Source of the DNA: Actinomycetes bacterium
GTDB lineage: Bacteria > Actinomycetota > Actinomycetes > S36-B12 > UBA5976
Direction: 5' to 3'
Length of the DNA: 8,504 bases
Assembly: GCA_021784375.1 (NCBI GenBank)
Contig: JAJXSV010000086.1
Location: 1 to 8,504 of the forward strand
Both the position numbers and the translations under genes were made by a program. Below, piece after piece: positions 1 through 5,187 of this stretch; within the stretch, counting starts at the first letter, position 1; every line of letters begins with the position of its first letter. Under the pieces are notes generated by a model. The model did no database searches. It saw only the letters and a program-made list of their open reading frames with translations, and was not told the origin of the DNA.

Positions 1-663
1 GGCGTTGAAGTCCTCGCGCCAGGGGATGTCGATGGAGGCGCCGGGAGCGAGGGTGACGTGCGTGATGACGAGCGGCGTGTGCGAGATGCCCGGCCCCTTG
101 TGGCCGTCGAGCTCGCCGGCGAGCACACGCACGATGGCCCCGCCGTCAGCGCTCGTGACCATCGCGGAGTCCTGGCCCTGGAGGTCCTGGTACTGGGGGT
201 CGATCATCTTCTGCGCCTTGGGCAGGTTGATCCACAACTGGACACCGTGGAACAGGCCGCCCGACATGACGAGCGCCTCGGGTGGGGTCTCGATGTGCAG
301 GACGCCGCCTCCGGCGGTCATGTACTGCGTGCCACCCTCGAGGATGGTGCCACCACCGCCCTGCGAGTCCTGGTGCAGGAAGTTCCCGTCGATGAGGTAG
401 GTGAAGGTCTCGAACCCGCGGTGGGGGTGCCAGGGCGTGCCCTTGGGCTCGCCCGGGGCGTAGTCGACCTCTCCCATCTGGTCCATGTGGACGAAGGGAT
501 CGATGTCGGCCATGGTGAGCCCCGCGAAGGCCCGACGGACGGGGAAGCCCTCGCCCTCATGCGCCTGTGGGGCATCGATGATCTTCAGCACCTTGCGCAC
601 CAGTGGACGTTCCGGCGTGCTCAGACGCGGGAGCACCATCGGGTCGGCGGTTGTCGCTGGCAT
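1..663 (-). CDS. Pirin family protein, 3' end cut by window
   Basis: The minus strand reads open from an ATG at 663-661 to the window edge, giving 221 residues with no stop, so the C-terminus is missing. It has the bicupin N-terminal domain of pirins: W-H-P-H-R-G-F-E-T at residues 78-86 and G-G-G-V-L-H-I-E at 118-125. H79, H81, H123 and E125 match in spacing the 3-His/1-Glu iron site of human pirin (H56, H58, H101, E103). The second cupin domain begins near residue 165. A GAGG ribosome site lies about 7 nt before the ATG. Known bacterial pirins act as quercetin 2,3-dioxygenases (E. coli YhhW) or as protein partners that modulate central metabolic enzymes (Streptomyces PirA, Serratia pirin); which applies here cannot be told. 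It is transcribed divergently from the aminotransferase gene, and a palindromic operator-like site lies just upstream. Family assignment is firm; substrate is unknown. Confidence 0.93.
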   Translation of the reverse strand, partial: MPATTADPMVLPRLSTPERPLVRKVLKIIDAPQAHEGEGFPVRRAFAGLTMADIDPFVHMDQMGEVDYAPGEPKGTPWHPHRGFETFTYLIDGNFLHQDSQGGGGTILEGGTQYMTAGGGVLHIETPPEALVMSGGLFHGVQLWINLPKAQKMIDPQYQDLQGQDSAMVTSADGGAIVRVLAGELDGHKGPGISHTPLVITHVTLAPGASIDIPWREDFNA

Positions 664-680
664 GGGAACCTCACTTCAGA

Positions 681-702
681 GATAGTTAAACATTGAACTA
701 TC
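681..702. promoter_or_regulatory. MarR-type palindromic operator upstream of pirin gene
   Basis: Arms GATAGTT (681-687) and AACTATC (696-702) are a perfect 7-bp inverted repeat. Two further pairs match inside, so 9 of 11 positions of the 22-bp site are symmetric. It is strikingly AT-rich for this DNA and ends 18 bp before the pirin ATG, where a repressor would cover the promoter or transcript start. The TAGTT-n-AA...TT-n-AACTA form is typical of MarR/SlyA-type winged-helix regulators, which often answer to phenolics, quinones or oxidants. TTGAAC at 693-698 could also serve as a plus-strand -35 element toward the aminotransferase, but no good -10 follows it. The palindrome is seen directly; the regulator family is inferred, and no regulator gene lies in the window. 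Confidence 0.6.
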
Positions 703-950
703 AGCGGCACAAGATCATTCCCGCGCATTCTTCGCCTGCCCGGTCACCGCTACCAGAGTCCAGGCCGCACGTTCCCGCGGCCGACCGCGTCACCCCGGCG
801 GATGTGCGCTGCGAGTCGGCCCCTGCTCCACCGGAGCGCCGGGAGGGGGCCGTCTCGCTGTTGGCGCTCGTCGTGCGCCAGGAACCGCCAACCCACGAAT
901 CCGGCGCGCGGCGGATGTCGCAGATGACGATGCGAGCCCGAGGCGGTGGA
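703..950. other. Divergent intergenic region, pirin/aminotransferase
   Basis: This stretch of about 250 bases lies between the pirin operator and the aminotransferase start. It stays open in the aminotransferase frame from 693, but the predicted extension is low-complexity and proline/arginine-rich and resembles no family N-terminus, so I treat it as non-coding. It should hold the aminotransferase promoter, yet no convincing -10/-35 pair stands out. A short inverted repeat (GTTGGCG at 860-866, CGCCAAC at 886-892) is within what chance allows in GC-rich DNA. Confidence 0.4.
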
Positions 951-959
951 ATGGGTGCC

Positions 960-2327
960 ATGACGAACCTCGATCGCTCGCGCCTCACCGCACTCATCGA
1001 GCGTGAACGCGCCCTGCATGGGTCGCTGAACCCGCAGAGCGCGGCCGAGTTCGCCCGCGCGGCACATCTCTTCGGACGGGTACCCATGACCTGGATGAAC
1101 AAGTGGGCCGGCGGCTTCCCCATGTACCTTGCAGGCGCCTCCGGGAACACCGTCCGCGACATCGACGGCCACACCTACGTCGACTTCGCCATGGGCGACA
1201 CCGGGGCCATGGCCGGGCACTCGCCGGCCGAGACGGTCACGGACGTCATCATGCGCATCGACCAACTCGGCGGGATCACCACCATGCTGCCCACCGCTGA
1301 GGCGGAATGGGTGGGCGCCGAGCTGCAGCGGCGCTTCGGCCTCCCCCTTTGGAGCTTCACGCTGAGCGCCACCGACGCCAACCGGTGGGCCATCCGCTTG
1401 GCACGCCTGGCCACGGGCCGCAGCAAGCTCCTGGTGTTCGCCTACTGCTACCACGGATCAGTTGACGAGACCTTCGCGGTGCCCGGGCCCGATGGACGCG
1501 CGGTCTCCCGGCCCGGCAATGTGGCTCCGCCCGTGCCGCTGGACGAGACCACACGCGTGGTCGAGTTCAACGACGTGGACGCGCTGCGCCGCGAACTCGC
1601 ACACGGGGACGTGGCCGCGGTGCTCGCCGAGCCCGCGATGACGAACATCGGCATCGTGCTGCCGCAGCCCGGGTTCTGGGACGAGGCGATGCGCGCCTGC
1701 CGTGAAACCGGCACCCTGCTCATGATCGACGAGACGCACACCATCTCCACCGGCCCCGGGGGCGCGACGAAGGCCTGGGGACTGCGCCCGGACATCCTCG
1801 TCATCGGGAAGTCGATCGGCGGTGGCATCCCCTCCGGCGCCTACGGCATCAGCGAGCAGGTGGCACGACTCGTCACGGGCCACACCGAGGCGGGCGATGC
1901 CGACATCGTCGACGTCGGCGGCGTCGGCGGAACCCTTGCCGGCAACGCGCTCTCCGTCGCGGCCATGCACGCGACCCTGAAGCACGTGCTCACGGACGAC
2001 ACCTGGCCGCGCATGATCGAGCTGGCCACGGCCTTCCGCGAGGGCGTGGAAGCCGTCATCGCCGCCCACGACCTGCCTTGGACCTGCACCCAGTTGGGGG
2101 CGCGGGCGGAGTACCGGTTCACCACCCCGGCACCGCGCAATGGCACCGCCTCCGCCGCGGCTGCGGACGCCGAACTCGAGGAGTTCTTCCACCTCTACGC
2201 GTCCAACCGCGGGGTGCTCATCACGCCCTTCCACAACATGGCACTCATGTGCCGGGACACCACGGAGGCGGACGTCGCGCTGCACACCAGTGTCTTCGCG
2301 GCCGCCGTCGCGGAACTCACGGCCTGA
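960..2327 (+). CDS. Class III PLP-dependent aminotransferase, GSAM-like
   Basis: The 455-residue protein is a fold-type I class III aminotransferase related to glutamate-1-semialdehyde aminomutase. The Schiff-base lysine is K284 in V-I-G-K-S-I-G-G-G-I-P (281-291). The Asp contacting the PLP ring nitrogen is D257 in I-D-E-T-H-T (256-261). Y162-C-Y-H-G (to 166) supplies the aromatic stacking region. The phosphate-binding loop reads S-A-T-D-A-N-R (136-142) instead of S-G-T-E-A of true HemL, and D-E-T-H-T replaces D-E-V-M-T. These features mark a separate 'transaminase' clade with an N-terminal V-P-M-x-W-M...G-G-F-P motif, so a heme-pathway role is unlikely; amino donor and acceptor are unknown (beta-amino acid or omega-amine substrates are plausible from the class). 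The start at 960 is chosen because the protein then begins M-T-N-L-D like its relatives. ATG 951, with GAGGCGG at 940-946, is a real alternative adding M-G-A. The gene stands alone and is followed by a hairpin. Confidence 0.85.
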   Translation: MTNLDRSRLTALIERERALHGSLNPQSAAEFARAAHLFGRVPMTWMNKWAGGFPMYLAGASGNTVRDIDGHTYVDFAMGDTGAMAGHSPAETVTDVIMRIDQLGGITTMLPTAEAEWVGAELQRRFGLPLWSFTLSATDANRWAIRLARLATGRSKLLVFAYCYHGSVDETFAVPGPDGRAVSRPGNVAPPVPLDETTRVVEFNDVDALRRELAHGDVAAVLAEPAMTNIGIVLPQPGFWDEAMRACRETGTLLMIDETHTISTGPGGATKAWGLRPDILVIGKSIGGGIPSGAYGISEQVARLVTGHTEAGDADIVDVGGVGGTLAGNALSVAAMHATLKHVLTDDTWPRMIELATAFREGVEAVIAAHDLPWTCTQLGARAEYRFTTPAPRNGTASAAAADAELEEFFHLYASNRGVLITPFHNMALMCRDTTEADVALHTSVFAAAVAELTA

Positions 2328-2349
2328 AGCACTCTCCCGCGCCCGGCTC

Positions 2350-2374
2350 CCTCCCGCGCTTCGGCCCGGGAAGG
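2350..2374 (+). terminator. Hairpin with UUCG tetraloop after aminotransferase
   Basis: A GC-rich stem begins 22 nt after the aminotransferase stop. Arms CCTCCCGCGC (2350-2359) and GCCCGGGAAGG (2364-2374) form 9 base pairs, with one C-C mismatch and one bulged A, closed by a C(UUCG)G tetraloop. No U-tract follows. Such hairpins are common terminators in high-GC actinobacteria, and the position fits termination before the cyd region. The structure is seen by eye; no folding energy was computed. Confidence 0.5.
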
Positions 2375-2385
2375 CGTGCACCCGT

Positions 2386-2405
2386 GGACCGACGTTGGTC
2401 CCGAA
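2386..2405. promoter_or_regulatory. DevR/DosR-like box, distal, upstream of cydA
   Basis: The 16 bases at 2386-2401 are palindromic at 7 of 8 pairs (GGACCGAC/GTTGGTCC). Read on the minus strand, 2405-2398 is TTCGGGAC, a perfect match to one half of the mycobacterial DosR consensus TTSGGGACTWWAGTCCCSAA. By eye 13 of 20 consensus positions match over the whole site. The 12-mer at 2391-2402 recurs with two changes at 2443-2454. The site centre is about 175 bp before the cydA start. Binding by a DevR-like regulator is inferred. Confidence 0.4.
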
Positions 2406-2440
2406 GGCGGCAGAGATTCCCGCAAACGCGTTGCCGGACA

Positions 2441-2455
2441 AGGACGTTCGGCCCC
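2441..2455. promoter_or_regulatory. DevR/DosR-like box, proximal, upstream of cydA
   Basis: AGGACGTTCGGCCCC repeats the core of the distal site (GACGTT, S, G, K, CCC; 10 of 12 identical) at a distance of 52 bp, close to five helical turns, so both sites would face the same side of the DNA. GGAC and GGCCC fit the half-sites of the DosR family. It lies roughly 120 bp before the cydA start. Same orientation, spacing and location support a real regulatory pair; the binding protein is inferred. Confidence 0.4.
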
Positions 2456-2459
2456 ATCC

Positions 2460-2479
2460 GGGGGCTGGCGACAGCCCTC
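2460..2479 (+). promoter_or_regulatory. GNRA-loop hairpin in cydA upstream region
   Basis: GGGCTG (2462-2467) and CAGCCC (2472-2477) pair perfectly around a GCGA tetraloop, and G-U and G-C pairs extend the stem to 8 bp. It lies immediately downstream of the proximal DevR-like box. It could be a second terminator against readthrough, part of a long leader if transcription starts upstream, or chance in GC-rich DNA. Confidence 0.3.
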
Positions 2480-2521
2480 GTCGCGGAGTTTCCATCACAT
2501 TCGCCACCATTCGCGAACGCC

Positions 2522-2549
2522 CTGTGAAACCATTCGAGCCGTCTACCTT
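2522..2549 (+). promoter_or_regulatory. Possible cydA promoter
   Basis: TACCTT at 2544-2549 fits the loose actinobacterial -10 pattern TANNNT, with CTGTGA at 2522-2527 as a poor -35 at 16 bp spacing. This would give a leader of about 16 nt carrying the AGGAGG ribosome site. The weak -35 would suit activator-dependent transcription. No other candidate in the region looked better, but the evidence is thin. Confidence 0.25.
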
Positions 2550-2571
2550 GACCTCACAGGAGGGTGAGCAC

Positions 2572-3975
2572 GTGAGTGCGCTAGACCTTGCACGGTGGCA
2601 GTTCGGCATCACCACCGTCTACCACTTCCTATTCGTCCCCATCACGCTCGGCACCTCGTTCCTCGTCGCCATCATGCAGACGATGTGGGTGCGCTCGGCC
2701 AATGACGCCTGGCTTCGGCTCACGAAGTTCTTCGGCAAGATCTTCCTCATCAACTTCGCCATGGGCGTCGTCACCGGCATCGTGCAGGAATTCCAGTTCG
2801 GGATGAACTGGTCCGACTACTCACGCTTCGTGGGTGACATCTTCGGCGCGCCCCTCGCCATCGAGGGTCTACTTGCCTTCTTCCTCGAATCGACCTTCCT
2901 CGGCATGTGGATCTTCGGCTGGGATCGCCTGCCCAAGAAGCTGCACCTGGCCTCCATCTGGCTGGCCTCCATCGGCACCACGCTCTCGGCCTACTTCATC
3001 CTCGCCGCCAACGCCTTCATGCAGCACCCGGTCGGATTCCACATCAATCCGGTGACACACCGCGCTGAGATGGACGACTTCGTCCGCGTGCTCACGCAGA
3101 ACACCGCGGTGGTCGCGTACCTGCACACCATGTCAGCCGCATTCCTCGTCTCCGGCACGTTGGTGGCCGCAGTCAGCGCCTTCCACATGATGAAGGGCAA
3201 CGGCGACATCTACCGCAGGACGCTGCGCATGGGCGCGGTGGTGACACTCATCGCGGGCGCTGCCGTCGCATTCACCGGCGATCAGGACTCCAAGATCATG
3301 GTGGCTCAGCAACCCATGAAGATGGCCGCCGCGGAAGCGCAGTACGAGACCCAACGTGGTGCGGAGTTCTCACTCCTCACCATCGGAACCCTGAGCGGCG
3401 ACAAGGCCACCTTCGAGCTGAGGATCCCCAAGCTGCTGTCCATCCTCGCCACCGGCGATCCCAACGGCGAGGTCAAGGGCATCAACAACCTCGAGCAGGA
3501 GTACACGACCACGTACGCCAGCACCGGCCTCACCGGCGCCGACTTCGCACCGACGATCCCCGTCACCTACTGGATGTTCCGGCTCATGATCGGCTTGGGC
3601 ATGATCGCGGTGCTGTGGGCGCTCTGGATGCTGTGGATGACCCGAGGCGGGCGTCAACCGAAGGGCAGGCTGGCCTACCGCTCCGCGGTGTGGATGACCT
3701 TCGCCCCGCTCTTCGGCATCTCGGCGGGATGGATCTTCACCGAGATGGGGCGGCAGCCCTGGCTTGTCTTCGGCGAGATGACGACGCGTGCGGGCGTGTC
3801 CCCGATCGTCACCAGTTTCGACGTCATCGTCTCCATGGTGATCTTCACCCTGCTCTACGGATTCCTCGCGGTCATTGAAATGGGGCTGCTCCTCAAGACC
3901 ATCAAGCAGGGCCTGCCGGCCGTTTCCGACGTCAAGGTCGTCGAGGGCAGCGAGCCGCTGACCTTCGCATACTGA
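2572..3975 (+). CDS. cydA: Cytochrome bd quinol oxidase subunit I
   Basis: CydA is the catalytic membrane subunit of the high-affinity bd oxidase: it oxidises quinol and reduces O2 to water at hemes b558, b595 and d. The GTG start is set by AGGAGG at 2558-2563, 8 nt upstream, and gives 467 residues beginning V(M)-S-A-L-D-L-A-R-W-Q-F-G. Key residues line up with E. coli CydA: H18 (E. coli H19), E98 and E106 (E99, E107) before the G-W-D-R motif, H185 and M339 (b558 ligands H186, M393), E391 in T-E-M-G-R-Q-P-W (E445), and quinol-site K250 and E255 (K252, E257) in the Q-loop after G-D-Q-D-S-K. The Q-loop is short, lacking the C-terminal insertion of the E. coli protein, which explains the length difference (E. 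coli about 522). About nine membrane spans are expected. The protein contains no cysteine. cydB follows with its ribosome site overlapping this stop codon. Confidence 0.98.
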   Translation: MSALDLARWQFGITTVYHFLFVPITLGTSFLVAIMQTMWVRSANDAWLRLTKFFGKIFLINFAMGVVTGIVQEFQFGMNWSDYSRFVGDIFGAPLAIEGLLAFFLESTFLGMWIFGWDRLPKKLHLASIWLASIGTTLSAYFILAANAFMQHPVGFHINPVTHRAEMDDFVRVLTQNTAVVAYLHTMSAAFLVSGTLVAAVSAFHMMKGNGDIYRRTLRMGAVVTLIAGAAVAFTGDQDSKIMVAQQPMKMAAAEAQYETQRGAEFSLLTIGTLSGDKATFELRIPKLLSILATGDPNGEVKGINNLEQEYTTTYASTGLTGADFAPTIPVTYWMFRLMIGLGMIAVLWALWMLWMTRGGRQPKGRLAYRSAVWMTFAPLFGISAGWIFTEMGRQPWLVFGEMTTRAGVSPIVTSFDVIVSMVIFTLLYGFLAVIEMGLLLKTIKQGLPAVSDVKVVEGSEPLTFAY

Positions 3976-3985
3976 GGTGATTGCA

Positions 3986-5038
3986 ATGTCATACGAAACC
4001 CTGCAGACCGTCTGGTTCATCCTCATCGCGGTCCTCTGGATCGGTTATTTCGTGCTCGAGGGCTTCGACTTCGGGGTCGGGATCCTGCTGCGGACGATCG
4101 GCAAGAACGAAGCCGAGCGTCGCGCCCTGGTCACGACGTTGGGCCCGCTGTGGGACGGCAACGAGGTGTGGCTGCTCGTCGCAGGCGGTGCCACCTTCGC
4201 GGCCTTCCCCGAGTGGTACGCCACCCTGTTCAGTGGCTTCTACCTGCCGCTGTTCCTCATCCTGTTCGGCCTCATCATCCGTGGTGTCGCGTTCGAGTAC
4301 CGCAGCAAGCACGGTGACATCGTCTGGCGCCAACGCTGGGACTGGGCCATCCTCATCGGCTCCTTCCTGCCCTCGCTGCTCTGGGGTGTGGCCTTCGCGA
4401 ATCTCGTGCGTGGCACCCAATTGGAGCAGCAGGCGAACACCGGCTTCCTGTACACGGGTGGCTTCTGGGCCCTGCTCAACCCCTTCAGCCTGCTCGGCGG
4501 CCTGGTGACGCTCACGCTGTTCATCACGCACGGCGCGATCTTCGTCAGTCTCAAGACCGACGGCGATATCCGCTACCGCGCGCGCGATCTGGCCTTCCGC
4601 ATCGGCCTGGTGGCCGCGGTGCTGGCCGTGGTGTTCCTGCTCTGGGCGCAGATCGCGTACAGCAACAACACCTGGACCTGGGCGCCGGTGCTGCTCGCGG
4701 CGGTGTGCTGGCTCGCGGCCATCGCCTGCGTGCGCGCCGGTCGTGAGGGTTGGTCATTCCTGTTCAGTGCGCTCACGCTGGCGCTCGCGGTGATCTCGCT
4801 GTTCGGGATGCTCTACCCGAACCTGATGCCGAACCTGGACCACGTCGCCGGCCACGGCCTGGACATCCACAACGCGTCGTCCACGGAGACCACGCTGAAG
4901 ATCATGACCGGCGTGGCCGTGGTGCTGACGCCGATCGTCCTGCTCTACCAAGGGTGGACCTACTGGATCTTCCGCAAGCGCCTCACGGCGGCGCAGATCC
5001 CGAACCCGGAGCAGGGCATCCTCGACACGGTCCACTGA
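3986..5038 (+). CDS. cydB: Cytochrome bd quinol oxidase subunit II
   Basis: CydB is the non-catalytic membrane partner of CydA, stabilising the heme core and contributing a proton path. The 350-residue protein begins M-S-Y-E-T-L-Q-T-V-W, has about eight hydrophobic spans, and carries the family hallmarks G-F-D-F-G-V-G (D28, matching proton-channel D29 in E. coli) and G-P-L-W-D-G-N-E-V-W (53-62; D57 matching E. coli D58). F-P-E-W-Y then leads into the next spans. The start is ATG 3986, with GAGGTGA (3974-3980) 5 nt upstream and overlapping the cydA TGA, so the pair is translationally close and surely co-transcribed. GTG 3977 is in frame but lies inside that ribosome site and is rejected. A hairpin follows the stop. 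No CydX-like short reading frame follows. Confidence 0.98.
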   Translation: MSYETLQTVWFILIAVLWIGYFVLEGFDFGVGILLRTIGKNEAERRALVTTLGPLWDGNEVWLLVAGGATFAAFPEWYATLFSGFYLPLFLILFGLIIRGVAFEYRSKHGDIVWRQRWDWAILIGSFLPSLLWGVAFANLVRGTQLEQQANTGFLYTGGFWALLNPFSLLGGLVTLTLFITHGAIFVSLKTDGDIRYRARDLAFRIGLVAAVLAVVFLLWAQIAYSNNTWTWAPVLLAAVCWLAAIACVRAGREGWSFLFSALTLALAVISLFGMLYPNLMPNLDHVAGHGLDIHNASSTETTLKIMTGVAVVLTPIVLLYQGWTYWIFRKRLTAAQIPNPEQGILDTVH

Positions 5039-5054
5039 GCGAGGCACACCAGAT

Positions 5055-5096
5055 GGTGGGTGGCGGTTGACGCACCGGTGCTCAGCCGCCACCCAC
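5055..5096 (+). terminator. Nested hairpin between cydB and cydD
   Basis: GTGGGTGGCGG (5056-5066) pairs perfectly over 11 bp with CCGCCACCCAC (5086-5096). The 19-nt loop contains its own perfect palindrome, GCACCGGTGC (5072-5081). It starts 17 nt after the cydB stop and has no U-tract, as is usual for terminators in high-GC actinobacteria. It probably ends or attenuates the cydAB transcript, leaving cydDC to its own promoter. Confidence 0.6.
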
Positions 5097-5119
5097 GCGC
5101 GGTTCGAGGCTGCGAAATA

Positions 5120-5146
5120 TCCGTGTGCGTACATCGATCACACGGA
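5120..5146. promoter_or_regulatory. 8-bp inverted repeat upstream of cydD promoter
   Basis: TCCGTGTG (5120-5127) and CACACGGA (5139-5146) form a perfect inverted repeat with an 11-bp spacer, about two helical turns between arm centres. It ends just upstream of where a -35 would sit for the -10 at 5176, a typical activator position. The arms do not fit Rex (TTGTGAA-N4-TTCACAA) or CRP (TGTGA-N6-TCACA) spacing, so no regulator is assigned. Confidence 0.4.
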
Positions 5147-5175
5147 CGCGCCCGGAGCTGCCTGGGGCCGTTGGC

Positions 5176-5181
5176 TAGCAT
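5176..5181 (+). promoter_or_regulatory. -10 element of a likely leaderless cydD promoter
   Basis: TAGCAT matches the TANNNT -10 pattern, and its last base is 7 nt before the A of the cydD ATG at 5188, where transcription would start. No Shine-Dalgarno sequence is present between 5160 and 5187. This arrangement is the signature of a leaderless mRNA, common in actinobacteria. No strong -35 is visible. Confidence 0.45.
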
Positions 5182-5187
5182 CACGGC

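Noticed and set aside
58..696. Long plus-strand open frame opposite the pirin gene
   Set aside because: The minus strand encodes an unmistakable pirin with its metal ligands; this frame is a GC-driven antisense shadow with no family resemblance.
2522..2539. Rex operator candidate upstream of cydA
   Set aside because: CTGTGAAACCATTCGAGC has a good left half (TGTGAA), but the right half matches TTCACAA at only three positions.
2140..2571. N-terminal extension of CydA
   Set aside because: AGGAGG at 2558-2563 and the conserved CydA N-terminus fix the GTG start at 2572; the upstream translation resembles nothing.
1458..2615. 385-codon minus-strand open frame across the aminotransferase and cydA start
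   Set aside because: It is antisense to well-recognised genes, low in hydrophobic order and rich in R/G/A; a codon-bias shadow.
5039..5187. Small cydX-like subunit gene after cydB
   Set aside because: The only ATG (5053) stops after five codons, and no short hydrophobic frame with a ribosome site is present.
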